Assembly: GCA_009692805.1 (NCBI GenBank)
Contig: SHYM01000006.1
Coordinates: 1-33,572, forward strand
Source: Dehalococcoidia bacterium
Lineage (GTDB): Bacteria; Chloroflexota; Dehalococcoidia; SHYM01
Direction: 5' to 3'
Length of the DNA stretch: 33,572 nt
Shown here: one piece after another, positions 1 to 9,490 of the stretch
Position numbering within the stretch: the stretch's first letter is position 1
Layout: every line of letters begins with the position of its first letter
Translations under genes and position numbers: made by a program
The notes under the pieces: generated by a model
Told to the model about the DNA's origin: nothing
Seen by the model: the letters and a program-made list of their open reading frames with translations, nothing else
The model's database searches: none

Positions 1-41
1 CGCTGGCTCCTTCTGGGCCCTTCGCTCTCGGGGCAGGGGCC

Positions 42-620
42 GTGGCGGCTGACCGGGCCATCCTGCTTTGGCTCAACGGCTTCGTGGGGCGGCTGCCCTG
101 GCTGGACCGCGTTTTCGCCCTGATCGTCAACGACTACTTCGTCCCCACGGCGTTGGCCCTGCTGCTGGTTGGGCTCTGGTACTCAGGCCGCAGCGAGGCG
201 CAACGCGAGCGGGGCCAGCGGGCCGTCGCCGACGCAGCCGTGGGCCTGGGTTTCGCCAACCTGGCCCTGGCGGTCTTGAACCACTTCTACTACCGGCCTC
301 GGCCCTTCGTGGAGCACGATCTCCAGCTGCTTTTCTATCAGCCTCCCGATTCCTCCTTCCCAAGCAACCCGGCAGCGGTGGGCTTCGCCTTGGCGGTGGG
401 CGTGGCGCTCAGCCACCGGCGCTTGGGCGGCGTGATGCTGGCCCTGGCCTTCCTGTGGGCCGCAGCGCGGGTCTACGCCGGTGTCAACTTCCCCTCCGAC
501 GTCCCGGCTGGGGCCGCCATCGGCGCCCTGTGCCCCCTGTTGGCCCGCGGATTCCTGCGGTTGCTGGAGCCGGCGCCTACGTTGATGCTGAACCTCTGGC
601 GCCGGCTCTACCTGGCCTAG
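42..620 (+). CDS. PAP2-superfamily phosphatase, undecaprenyl-diphosphatase-like (GTG start)
   Basis: Multi-TM protein with PAP2-type motifs: RPRPF, PSNPAAVGFALAVG, and RVYAGVNFPSDVPAGAAIG. Confidence 0.8.
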   Translation: MAADRAILLWLNGFVGRLPWLDRVFALIVNDYFVPTALALLLVGLWYSGRSEAQRERGQRAVADAAVGLGFANLALAVLNHFYYRPRPFVEHDLQLLFYQPPDSSFPSNPAAVGFALAVGVALSHRRLGGVMLALAFLWAAARVYAGVNFPSDVPAGAAIGALCPLLARGFLRLLEPAPTLMLNLWRRLYLA

Positions 621-685
621 TGGGCGCGCAGTCTAGTTAAGACCCCCTCTCCGCCCCCCGCAGGGTGCGCTGGTCTCTGTCTGGC

Positions 686-691
686 TATAAT
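686..691 (+). promoter_or_regulatory. -10 element TATAAT upstream of mutS2
   Basis: Consensus TATAAT about 35 nt before the GTG start, with AAAGGA SD between. Confidence 0.5.
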
Positions 692-725
692 CTGTAAGCG
701 CAGTTGTTCCCCACAAAGGAAATCC

Positions 726-3110
726 GTGGACCAGCTACAGGAACACGCCCTGCGGGTGCTGGAGTTCGAGAAGGTGCTGGAGCGCCTGGCCGCCCACACC
801 AGCTTCTCCGTTGGCCGCCAGGAGGCCCTGGCCATCCGCCCGGCCTACGACTTCGAGGAGGCCCAGCCCCGCCAGCAGGAGACGGACGAGGCCCAACGCC
901 TGCTGCAGGAGGCGCCCCGCCTGGCCCTGGGCGGCGCCAGCGACATACGACCCCAGGTCCAACGCGCCTCCATCGAGGGTGTCCTGGAGCCCACCGATTT
1001 CCTGGGCATCGTCTCTACCCTGGAGGCGGTCCACTATATTGCCGCCACCTTGGAGCGAGCGCGGGGGCCGCTGCCTTTCTTGCAAGCCCTGGCCCAGGGG
1101 CTGGACGAGCTGCGCCCGCTTCAGGAGCAGCTCCGGCGCGCCATCGGCTCGCGCGGGGAGGTGGTGGATGGGGCCAGCCCGGAGCTCCGAGCCGTCCGGG
1201 CCGAGCTGCGCGTCACCCAGGAGCGGCTCCAGGGCAAGCTGCAAGCGCTGGTGGGCTCCGACCTGGGCCGCCAGGTCCTCCAGGAGCAACTTATCACCAT
1301 CCGCAACGACCGCTTCGTGGTGCCCGTCAAGGCCGAGCTCCGGGGGCAACTGAAGGGTCTCATCCACGATGTCTCGGGCAGCGGAGCCACCGTCTTCATC
1401 GAGCCCCTAGCCACGGTGGAGCTGGGCAACGCGGTGCGCGAGCTGCAACTGGGCGAGCGCCGCGAGGTGGAGCGCATACTGCGCCGGCTGAGCCGGCTGG
1501 TAGGCGAGGCCGCCCCCGCCCTGGAGAGGGACGTGGCGCTGCTCGCGCGCCTGGACGTGGCGCTGGCGAAGGCGCGGCTGGCCCAAGAGCAGCAGGCGAC
1601 CCGGCCCCTCCTGCTAGACCCGGAGAGCGACCAGGCTGGGGCGCGCCTGTTACACCTCAAGGGCGCGCGCCATCCCTTGTTGAAGGGACGGGCGGTGCCC
1701 ATCGACATCTGGGTCGGACAGGACTTCCCCGTGCTGGTCATCACCGGCCCCAACACCGGCGGCAAGACGGTAGCTCTGAAGACCCTGGGCCTGTTGGCCC
1801 TCATGGCCCAGGCTGGACTCTTCGTGCCCGCGACGGAGGGGAGTCAGGTGCCGGTCTTCACCGGCGTCTACGCCGACATCGGCGACGAACAGAGCATCGA
1901 GCAGTCCCTCTCCACCTTCAGCTCCCACATGGGCCACATCGTGGCGATCTTGCAGCAAGCCCCGACCAGCTCCCTGGTGCTGCTCGATGAGCTGGGGGCT
2001 GGCACCGATCCCGCCGAGGGCTCGGCCTTGGCCCGGGCGGTCCTTCAGCACCTAATCCAGCGGGGCGTGACCGTCGTGGCCACCACCCACCACAGCGAGC
2101 TGAAGGCCTTCGCCCACGAGACTCCTGGTGTCCAGAACGCCAGCGTGGAGTTCGATCCCGAAAGCCTGGCCCCAACCTATATCCTCACCATTGGCCGCCC
2201 GGGGCGCAGCAATGCCCTGGCAATCGCCGCCAGGCTAGGGCTGGCTCCTACCCTAATCGAGGCAGCCCGGTCCCTGGTGGGAGCCGAGCAGACCAGGATG
2301 GACGGCCTGTTACAGGAGCTCGAGCGGGAGCGGGATGCCCTGGCCCAGGAGCGGCTCCTGGCGGAGGCGGCGCGGGTGGCCGCTGAAGGTCTGCGCGCCC
2401 GCCTCCAGCTCGAGGTGCAGGACTTGGCCGCCCGCAAGGACGCCCTGGTGGCCGCCGAACGGGCGCGGCTCTTGGAACAGGTCCGGGCCCTGGAGGAGCA
2501 CCTCCTGGCCGTCGAACGCGCTCTGGAGCGCGCCGACCGGCAGCAGCTAGCCGAACTGGCGACGCAGTTGAAGGCGGCCCGCCAGGAACTCCAAGAGGCG
2601 GCCCCGTGGCAGCCCGCAGCCCCCACCCCCGGCGACGGCGCGGTCCAGCGCCCCCCGCGGCGGGGGGACCTAGTGCACCTGCGAGGCTTCCCACAGGCGG
2701 GCGAGGTGCTGGCAGAGTCCCTGGATGGTCAGCTAGAGGTCCAGATCGGCGCCCTGCGTATCAAGGTCGGGCGGGACGAGGTAGCAGCCATCCTCGATGC
2801 GCCTCCTCAGAGAGAGGGAGGGGTCTCCCTGGGCGCTGAGCGGAGGCCCGGGGCGGGGCTGGCGCCCGACGCCGAGATCCACCTGCGTGGGCTGCGCGTG
2901 GAGGAGGCCCTGGAGCGCCTGGAGAAGCATCTGGACCAGGCCTTCCTGGCGGGCCAGCGCGAGGTGCGGATCGTTCACGGCAAGGGCACAGGCACCATGC
3001 GTCAGGCCGTGCGCCAGGTGCTGGCGCGCCACCCCCTGGTGCGCTCCCACCGCACCGCCGAGCTCAACCGAGGCGGCGAGGGCGTAACTGTCGCGGAGCT
3101 AGCGCTCTAA
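726..3110 (+). CDS. mutS2: Endonuclease MutS2 (GTG start)
   Basis: Walker A GPNTGGKTVALKTLGLLALMAQAG, LLDELGAGTDPAEGSALA, C-terminal Smr domain (DAEIHLRGLRVEEAL...IVHGKGTGTMR). Confidence 0.95.
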   Translation: MDQLQEHALRVLEFEKVLERLAAHTSFSVGRQEALAIRPAYDFEEAQPRQQETDEAQRLLQEAPRLALGGASDIRPQVQRASIEGVLEPTDFLGIVSTLEAVHYIAATLERARGPLPFLQALAQGLDELRPLQEQLRRAIGSRGEVVDGASPELRAVRAELRVTQERLQGKLQALVGSDLGRQVLQEQLITIRNDRFVVPVKAELRGQLKGLIHDVSGSGATVFIEPLATVELGNAVRELQLGERREVERILRRLSRLVGEAAPALERDVALLARLDVALAKARLAQEQQATRPLLLDPESDQAGARLLHLKGARHPLLKGRAVPIDIWVGQDFPVLVITGPNTGGKTVALKTLGLLALMAQAGLFVPATEGSQVPVFTGVYADIGDEQSIEQSLSTFSSHMGHIVAILQQAPTSSLVLLDELGAGTDPAEGSALARAVLQHLIQRGVTVVATTHHSELKAFAHETPGVQNASVEFDPESLAPTYILTIGRPGRSNALAIAARLGLAPTLIEAARSLVGAEQTRMDGLLQELERERDALAQERLLAEAARVAAEGLRARLQLEVQDLAARKDALVAAERARLLEQVRALEEHLLAVERALERADRQQLAELATQLKAARQELQEAAPWQPAAPTPGDGAVQRPPRRGDLVHLRGFPQAGEVLAESLDGQLEVQIGALRIKVGRDEVAAILDAPPQREGGVSLGAERRPGAGLAPDAEIHLRGLRVEEALERLEKHLDQAFLAGQREVRIVHGKGTGTMRQAVRQVLARHPLVRSHRTAELNRGGEGVTVAELAL

Positions 3111-3165
3111 CCTTCGGGCTTCTTGCCCGGCCCCCAGCGCCACGACGTCGGACGCCACAGGGGCC

Positions 3166-4485
3166 TTAGCTGACGGCAACTGGACCCTGGGTGGCAGGGA
3201 TGCCCCGAGCATAGACCAGCCTGAGCTGGGTAGCCAGCAAGCTACCTAACACCAGGGCTACGAAGAGCAGACCGGTGCCACTGAGCAGGATAGGCGCCGT
3301 CATCCAGGGCAGGTCCATCAGGACGCCGTTGATGCCGTTGAAGCCGGCCATGGTGCCCTGGACATGCCAGGTGTTGGCGCTCATCACCCGGCCCCGGAGA
3401 GCGTCGGGGGCAGCGGCCTGGACTATCGTATGGCTAATAGTCATGAAGGCAGCCGTGGTCGCTCCTATGGCCGCGGCCGCCATGACGGCCTGGGGGATGT
3501 TGGAGGCAAAGCCCAGGGCGATGGGACTCAGCCCGCTCAGCAAGCCCAGCCAGAGGAAGAGGCGCCCCCTCATCTTCTGGCCCTCGATCCTGGCCAGCGC
3601 CAGGTTCCCCACGATAGACCCGGCCCCCACCCCTATCATCAGATAGGTGGGGCCTTCAAAAAGCTCTTTCCCCGTCTCCATCCCTAGCTGGGCCCGCGAG
3701 AAGAAGGGGAATACGGACTCAAAGGCCATCGTCAGGGCGCAGTGCAGCACCGTCAACACCATGACGGATAGAAGCAAGGGGTGAGTGTAGATGTAGCGTA
3801 CCCCAGCCACCAGGTTCAGCATCACCCCTTGCGCAGGCTCTATGACGCCCCGGGAGACGGTGCCTATGCGCAGCACCTGGCTCCAACCCACGGCGTAGAG
3901 GACGGCGCCCACGATGAAGGCCGGCTCCGGGTCTGCGAGAGTGACCACTGGCAAGACCAGCAACGGCCCCACCATGCGCGAGCCCTGCTGCATCAGTTGG
4001 TTCAGGGCCACGGCGTTGAGCAGGCGACCGGGCGGCACCAGGTTGGGCAGGAGCGCCTGGCCCATTGGCATCTCGGCCGCCCGAATGGAGCCGTTCAGCA
4101 CCGCCAGTCCCAGGAGCTGCCACTCGGTGATGCCCCCGCTCAGGGCGAGGAGAGCAAGGAGCAGGTTGTGGGCCGTATTGAGGCCGAAGGTGAGGGCCAG
4201 CAGCTTCCGGCGGTCGAAACGGTCAGCCAGAAAGCCCGCCACCGGCGTCACCACCAAGCCGGGCAGCAGGGCCGCCATGGTGACCAGCCCGACCCAGGCG
4301 TTGGAATCGGTCAGCCGGTATACCAGGGCGCCCCGCAACACCAGCAACGCCCAGGCGGCCGACTGGCCGCAGAGGGTGGCTACCCACAGCCGCCGATAAT
4401 CGGGATACGCCAAGGATGAAAAGAGCCCCGGCCTGTCCGAGGCCGTCCCTCTGTTCAGGAGAGAACCCTCGCTTTCTGGCCCCAA
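3166..4485 (-). CDS. MFS transporter
   Basis: About 12 hydrophobic segments; MFS motif GFLADRFDRRKLL. Confidence 0.85.
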   Translation of the reverse strand: MGPESEGSLLNRGTASDRPGLFSSLAYPDYRRLWVATLCGQSAAWALLVLRGALVYRLTDSNAWVGLVTMAALLPGLVVTPVAGFLADRFDRRKLLALTFGLNTAHNLLLALLALSGGITEWQLLGLAVLNGSIRAAEMPMGQALLPNLVPPGRLLNAVALNQLMQQGSRMVGPLLVLPVVTLADPEPAFIVGAVLYAVGWSQVLRIGTVSRGVIEPAQGVMLNLVAGVRYIYTHPLLLSVMVLTVLHCALTMAFESVFPFFSRAQLGMETGKELFEGPTYLMIGVGAGSIVGNLALARIEGQKMRGRLFLWLGLLSGLSPIALGFASNIPQAVMAAAAIGATTAAFMTISHTIVQAAAPDALRGRVMSANTWHVQGTMAGFNGINGVLMDLPWMTAPILLSGTGLLFVALVLGSLLATQLRLVYARGIPATQGPVAVS

Positions 4486-4510
4486 GCAGCCGCCTGCAGC
4501 ACCGTCATCC

Positions 4511-4714
4511 GGCCTTGTACAGAAATGACATCCTGCCGGTATAGAGGGAGTGCAGAGGGGGTCCTACCCTCTGCCGGGCGGCCAAAGGGGGTGCCCCCCT
4601 TTCTCTCCCTTTTATACTACCCCCTTCCTGGCCAGGAAGGGGGTCCGCCGCAGGCGGGTCGAGGGCGTCTTCAGGGGAGAGCTGATCGAAGAAAACGAGA
4701 CTTTGTGCAAGGCC
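4511..4714 (+). mobile_element. MITE-like element copy 1 (204 bp, complete)
   Basis: TIRs GGCCTTGTACA (4511-4521) and TGTGCAAGGCC (4704-4714); 9-bp flanks CCGTCATCC (4502-4510) / CCATCATCC (4715-4723), 8/9 identical; 24-nt palindrome at 4620-4643. Confidence 0.85.
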
Positions 4715-4855
4715 CCATCATCCCTTGTTTGTCAGACTCCACCCTTTAGCTGACGACCCCTGCCGCTCAACGCGCGGCGCGGCATCCACATCTACCTGGG
4801 AGGGCGGCGCCGCCTGGAGCTATCCCTCTGTCCGATAGGGTATACTCGTCCTGAG

Positions 4856-5113
4856 ATGACGCCCAGGGCGCGGTCAACGCCACCCTCTAAAGACTACCGC
4901 TGCCGCCGCTGTGGCCACCTATTTCCGGTCTTCTGCGACGCCGCCGGCAACCCCCTCTGCCCGGTATGCGGCAAGCACAAGCCCCTCTGCTGCCTGCGCT
5001 GCGAAGCCCCCGATGTGGAGGAGGCCGTCCCCGACGAGCGCTACCTCCTGGGCCAGCCCGGGGCCGCGGGGCTGACCGAGGAGGACTATTACGAGGCGGT
5101 TTTGAAGCCTTGA
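4856..5113 (+). CDS. Small zinc-ribbon protein, function unknown
   Basis: CRRCGH...CPVCGKHKPLCCLRC cysteine pattern; TATACT -10 just upstream. Confidence 0.6.
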   Translation: MTPRARSTPPSKDYRCRRCGHLFPVFCDAAGNPLCPVCGKHKPLCCLRCEAPDVEEAVPDERYLLGQPGAAGLTEEDYYEAVLKP

Positions 5114-5238
5114 GGCCTCCAGTGCATGGGGGGCGCGTGACGCCCCGCGACGGGTGAGGGGAAATCCTCTGATACCTCAAGGGGCCAGGCACTGCCAGCG
5201 AGGCCCCGCCCGCGCTCCAGGCGTAGCCCAGGCGTAAA

Positions 5239-6657
5239 ATGAAAGGCATGAAGAGCCCCAAGCGCGCCCCACTACAGCAGCGTCGCCCCCGGGACGCGCA
5301 ACCCCTGGCGGCGCGGATGCGCCCCCGCTCCTTCGAGGAGTTCGTGGGGCAGGAGCACCTGATAGCCCCCGGCCGCGTGCTGCGGACGGCGGTGGAGGCT
5401 GGCCGGCTCCCCTCCATGATCTTCTGGGGCCCCCCCGGCACCGGTAAGACGACCCTGGCCCGCCTCATCGCCCAGCTCAGCGGCGCCCACTTCTCCGAGC
5501 TCAGCGCCGTCGCGGCGGGCGTCGCCGATGTCAGGCGCATCATCGAGGAGGCGCAAGCCCGCTTCGGCCCTGGCGCCCCCGTCCATCAGCTAGCGCTCCC
5601 GCTGACGGCGCCGCCCGCCCCCGCCGTAGGCGGGTCGCCCCGCACGGTGCTGCTCATCGACGAGATCCACCGCTTCAACAAGGCCCAGCAAGACGTGATC
5701 CTGCCCTCCGTGGAGGACGGCACCATCATCCTCATCGGCGCCACCACCGAGAACCCCTCCTTCGAGGTCATCGCCCCCTTGCTCTCCCGCTGCCGGGTGT
5801 ACACCCTGAAGCCCTTGACCCCCGAGCTCCTGCGCACCATCGTGGAGCGGGCGCTGGCGGACACGGAGCGCGGCCTTGCAAGACTGCGGGTCACGCTGGA
5901 GCCGGAGGCCCTGGACGGGCTGCTCCGCATGGCCGACGGCGATGCCCGGGTGGCCCTCAACGCCCTGGAGCTGGCGGCGGAGACCACCGCGCCTGATCCC
6001 CAGGGCCAGCGCCGCGTCGCGCTCCCCACGGTGGAGGGCGTGATGCAGCGCCGGAGCCTGCTCTACGACCGCGCCGGCGACCAGCACTACGACACCATCA
6101 GCGCCTTCATCAAGTCGTTACGGGGCTCCGACCCTGACGCCGCCCTGTACTACCTGGCGCGCATGATCGAGGCCGGCGAGGACCCCCTCTTCATCGTCCG
6201 CCGCCTGGTGATCCTGGCCGCCGAGGACGTGGGGCTCGCCGATCCCCAGGCCCTGACGGTGGCCACGGCCTGCCAGCAGGCGGTCCACTTCGTGGGCATG
6301 CCGGAAGGATTCTTGCCGCTGGCCGAGTGCGTCGTATACCTGGCCACCGCGCCCAAGAGCAACTCCGCCTACGCCGCCTACCAGCGGGCGGCGGCCGACG
6401 TCAAGGCCCGTGGACCGCTGCCCATCCCCCTTCACGTGCGCAACGCGCCCACGCCGCTGATGCGAGAGCTGGACTACGGGCAGGGCTACCAGTACGACCA
6501 CGGCGCCCCGGAGCACTTCGCCGGCCAGAGTCACCTGCCCGAGGCCATCGCCGACCACGTCTACTATGAGCCCTCGGAGGAGGGCGCCGAGCGCGCCTCC
6601 GGCGAGCTCCACAAGCGGCGCTGGGCGGGCAAGAAGGGCCGCCCCAAGGGAAGCTAG
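5239..6657 (+). CDS. rarA: Replication-associated recombination protein A (RarA/MgsA AAA+ ATPase); start may be 5248
   Basis: [31 protein letters not shown]-terminal MgsA region. Confidence 0.93.
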   Translation: MKGMKSPKRAPLQQRRPRDAQPLAARMRPRSFEEFVGQEHLIAPGRVLRTAVEAGRLPSMIFWGPPGTGKTTLARLIAQLSGAHFSELSAVAAGVADVRRIIEEAQARFGPGAPVHQLALPLTAPPAPAVGGSPRTVLLIDEIHRFNKAQQDVILPSVEDGTIILIGATTENPSFEVIAPLLSRCRVYTLKPLTPELLRTIVERALADTERGLARLRVTLEPEALDGLLRMADGDARVALNALELAAETTAPDPQGQRRVALPTVEGVMQRRSLLYDRAGDQHYDTISAFIKSLRGSDPDAALYYLARMIEAGEDPLFIVRRLVILAAEDVGLADPQALTVATACQQAVHFVGMPEGFLPLAECVVYLATAPKSNSAYAAYQRAAADVKARGPLPIPLHVRNAPTPLMRELDYGQGYQYDHGAPEHFAGQSHLPEAIADHVYYEPSEEGAERASGELHKRRWAGKKGRPKGS

Positions 6658-6705
6658 CCCCTATAAAGAAGCCCTAGGCAGATGAAAAACGGGAGGTGCA
6701 GAGGG

Positions 6706-6727
6706 GGCGTCCGCCTAGGCGGACGCC
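6706..6727. repeat. 22-nt perfect palindrome GGCGTCCGCCTAGGCGGACGCC inside a partial repeat fragment (GTGCAGAGGGGG...)
   Basis: Read directly; shares the CCGCC-n-GGCGG core with 4646-4660 and 5620-5634. Confidence 0.7.
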
Positions 6728-6749
6728 AGGGGCCCTGGAGTTGTCCCCC

Positions 6750-6905
6750 AGCTTTGCACTAAGGGCATCCTGCCGGCAGAGGGAGTGCAGAGTCCCGATG
6801 CTCGGGATCTGCCGGGGGTCGAAGTCCCGACGCTCGGGATTCTCTCCCTTTCATGGTTCCCCCTTCCTGGCTAGGAAGGGGGCCAGGGGGATGGTTCGTG
6901 GAGGG
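6750..6905 (+). mobile_element. MITE-like element copy 2 (right end eroded) with two nested short palindromes
   Basis: AGCTTTGCACTAAGGGCATCCTGCCGGCAGAGGGAGTGCAGAG...; core CCCCCTTCCTGGCTAGGAAGGGGG (6859-6882); contains TCCCGATGCTCGGGA and TCCCGACGCTCGGGA. Confidence 0.75.
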
Positions 6906-6919
6906 TTCTTAACACCCTG

Positions 6920-7552
6920 CTAGCCCTCCAGCACCCCGTCGGGATCGGTGTCGGCCAGGGCCGCCAGGTACTCCGGCAGGATGCGCTGGTTGTACATCTC
7001 TTCCAACTTGTCCAGCAGGCGGACCGGGTCGGCGTCGGAGACAATAGTGGCGCCCGTCTTCTTGGGGACCAAGGCTACGATCTCCCGTATATGCCCCGTG
7101 ACGCCCCCGCTCCCTTCCAGCACGCCGATGACCTTGCCCTCGTCGTAGGCGATGGCGAACTCCCCCAGGGTGCCCGTGCGGCCGCCGGCGAAGACCACCA
7201 CGTCGCTGGAGCGGATGTTCTCGATCTCTCGACCCATTAGCCCCGAGCCGGTGTAGATCATGACGTCGTAGCCCCGGGTGGGGGAGGTGTACTTGACCAC
7301 GTGCTCCTTGAAGTTCAGGGCGGGGGAGACACCGACCACGAATCCCCCCTCGCTCTTGGCTCCCTTGACAGCCTCGTGGGGGATCCCCGGGCAGGCCCCC
7401 GTGATAAGCACGTGGCCGCGGCGGGCGACCTCCTGGCCCAGGCGGTACACCCGCGCCAGCACCTCGGGGTCCAGGCGGCCTCCTGCCGAGCCCATCACAC
7501 CCACCGTCAGCCGGGGGTAACGCAGTTCGGTGCCGGGGGCGAGGGACGGCAT
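6920..7552 (-). CDS. LOG-like Rossmann protein (TIGR00725/lysine decarboxylase-like family)
   Basis: VGVMGSAGG, ITGACPGIPHEAVKGA, GGRTGTLGEFAIAYDEGK. Confidence 0.8.
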   Translation of the reverse strand: MPSLAPGTELRYPRLTVGVMGSAGGRLDPEVLARVYRLGQEVARRGHVLITGACPGIPHEAVKGAKSEGGFVVGVSPALNFKEHVVKYTSPTRGYDVMIYTGSGLMGREIENIRSSDVVVFAGGRTGTLGEFAIAYDEGKVIGVLEGSGGVTGHIREIVALVPKKTGATIVSDADPVRLLDKLEEMYNQRILPEYLAALADTDPDGVLEG

Positions 7553-7556
7553 GGGA

Positions 7557-7976
7557 CTAGACAGGCCGAAACCGTAGCAGGCGGATCTCGGGGCTTATCC
7601 AATCGAAGGCGGCACTGACCCGCATCCCAATTTTGACCTGCTCGGGCTTGCCGCCCACGATGTTGGCCGTCACGCGAGGCCCTTCGTCCAGGTCAATGAG
7701 GGCGAAGACGTAGGGCAGCTCCTCGCGGAAGCCCGGCTGCCCGTTCTGGTAGGTGAGGGTGAAGGAGTGGACGGTGCCCTGGCCGCTGCACCGCAACCAC
7801 TCCAGATCCGTGGACCAGCACTTAGCGCACAGCGGCCGGGGGTAGAACTGGCGCTGGCCACAGCCCTTGCACTGCTGGACCAGGAGCTCGCCGCGCTGGG
7901 CGCCTTTCCAGTAGGTTTTGGAGACCTCGTCCACATAGGGGATCGGTTTGCGGTAGCCGGTGCTCGGGGTTGTCAT
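7557..7976 (-). CDS. Zn-ribbon/OB-fold protein (DUF35 family), acyl-CoA-associated
   Basis: CKGCGQRQFYPRPLCAKC zinc ribbon followed by OB-fold-like region; adjacent to thiolase-like gene. Confidence 0.85.
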   Translation of the reverse strand: MTTPSTGYRKPIPYVDEVSKTYWKGAQRGELLVQQCKGCGQRQFYPRPLCAKCWSTDLEWLRCSGQGTVHSFTLTYQNGQPGFREELPYVFALIDLDEGPRVTANIVGGKPEQVKIGMRVSAAFDWISPEIRLLRFRPV

Positions 7977-8036
7977 GATCCCTCCTTATTCATATGCGGG
8001 CCACGGAGCAGGTCGCCCCCTCGGCTTCCCTCCGGG

Positions 8037-9191
8037 CTAGCGAGACTCTATGCTCAGGATGGCGGTGGCGCCGCTGGACAGGGAGCCGCCGGTGCCGTGG
8101 CAGAGGGCCACCTTAGCGTCCTTGACCTGGGCTTTGCCCCGCTGTCCCCGGAGCTGCCGCGTGGCCTCGATAACGGTGAAGATGCCCCGCATGCCGGGGT
8201 GGTTGGACGAGAGGCCACCACCGTCGGTGTTCAGGGGGAAGGCGCCTCCCGGGGCCGTGCGCTGGCCCTTCACAAAGTCGGCGGCCTCGCCCCGCTTGCA
8301 GAAACCCAGCCCCTCCAGGGAGAGCAGCACCGTGATGGTGTAGGAGTCGTAGATCTCCGCCACCTGAATGTCGGCGGGCTTGAGTCCGGCCAGGCGAAAG
8401 GCCTTCTCCCCTGAGACCTTCGCGGGTATGGTCAAGAGGTCCGCCATCTGGTTCATGCTGGTGTGGCTCACCGCCTCGCCCACGCCCAGGATGTAGACCG
8501 GCTTCTGCTTCAGGTCGCGAGCCCGCTCGGCGGAGGTCATCACCACCGCTCCCCCGCCGTCCGAGATGACGCAGCACTCGAAGAAGCGCAGGGGCGACGA
8601 GATAACGCGGGACTTGACCACGTCCTCGATGGTCAGGGGCTCCCGGAACATGGCGTCGGGATTGAGCTGGGCCCACTTACGGGTAGCTACCGAGACCTCG
8701 GCCCGTTTCTCCACCGTCCCGCCGAACTCGTGCTCGTAGCGCTGCGCGGCCAGGGCGTAGGAGCCGACCGTGGTGGGGCCGTAAGGCACCTCGAACTGGT
8801 CCCAGTAATCGCCCTGGGCGCGGCCGCCAGTGCCGATGGCGGTGAGCTGGCTCCAGGAGGTGCTGCCGTAGGTGATCAGGGCCACGTTGCACAGGCCCGA
8901 CGCGATGGCCCCCGCGGCGTGGCCCACGTGGGAGACGAAGGACGACCCGCCTATGGAGGTGGAGTCCACGTAGGTGGGACGCAGGCCCAAGAACTCGCAC
9001 ATCGCCACGGTGGGCATCCCTCCCACACCCGAGGTGAAGTAGCCGTCCACATCGTCCTTGGTCAGCCCGGCTTCCTCCAGCGCCGCCTTGGCGCAAAGGG
9101 CATGGATCTGGAGAGCGGTGACCGTCGGATCGCGGCGCTTAGGGTACTCATTGACCCCCACGATGGCGCTCTTGCCACTGATCGCTGCCAT
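8037..9191 (-). CDS. Thiolase-like (SCP2-thiolase/lipid-transfer) protein; start MAAISGKSAIVG at 9191
   Basis: Thiolase-fold motifs; paired with DUF35 protein; nucleophile position reads STSIGGSSFVSHVGHAAG. Confidence 0.85.
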   Translation of the reverse strand: MAAISGKSAIVGVNEYPKRRDPTVTALQIHALCAKAALEEAGLTKDDVDGYFTSGVGGMPTVAMCEFLGLRPTYVDSTSIGGSSFVSHVGHAAGAIASGLCNVALITYGSTSWSQLTAIGTGGRAQGDYWDQFEVPYGPTTVGSYALAAQRYEHEFGGTVEKRAEVSVATRKWAQLNPDAMFREPLTIEDVVKSRVISSPLRFFECCVISDGGGAVVMTSAERARDLKQKPVYILGVGEAVSHTSMNQMADLLTIPAKVSGEKAFRLAGLKPADIQVAEIYDSYTITVLLSLEGLGFCKRGEAADFVKGQRTAPGGAFPLNTDGGGLSSNHPGMRGIFTVIEATRQLRGQRGKAQVKDAKVALCHGTGGSLSSGATAILSIESR

Positions 9192-9289
9192 AGACACCCC
9201 CTTTTTCACTAGCCAGTTCCGCGGCAGAATCCTACCACATACTGGAGCCCCATAACGGGGCCCCAAAGGGCCCCACCATGGGGGCGACT

Positions 9290-9490
9290 AGCCTTGCACA
9301 TGAAGAGCATCCTGCCGGCAATTGAGGGAGTGCAGAGGGATCCTCCCTCTGCCGGGGGTCGAAGGGGGTGCCCCCCTCTGACCCCCTTCAAACTACCCCC
9401 TTCCTGGGTAGAAAGGGGGCCAGGGGGATGGTCGCGGGCATACTCATGGAGGGAGCGTGATCGAGAAAATGCGGTTTTTTATGCAAAGCC
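9290..9490 (+). mobile_element. MITE-like element copy 3 (201 bp, complete)
   Basis: Ends AGCCTTGCACA / TATGCAAAGCC; perfect 9-bp direct repeats GGGGCGACT at 9281-9289 and 9491-9499; core palindrome variant at 9396-9419. Confidence 0.88.

Noticed and set aside
704-1990. 428-aa ORF overlapping mutS2 in another frame, and many similar opposite-strand ORFs
   Set aside because: Typical GC-rich shadow ORFs; low-complexity Gly/Arg/Pro/Ala composition and complete overlap with a recognised gene.
4525-4753. ORFs of 67-74 aa overlapping repeat copy 1
   Set aside because: They lie within the palindromic element, have no recognisable domain, and frames are not shared with other copies.
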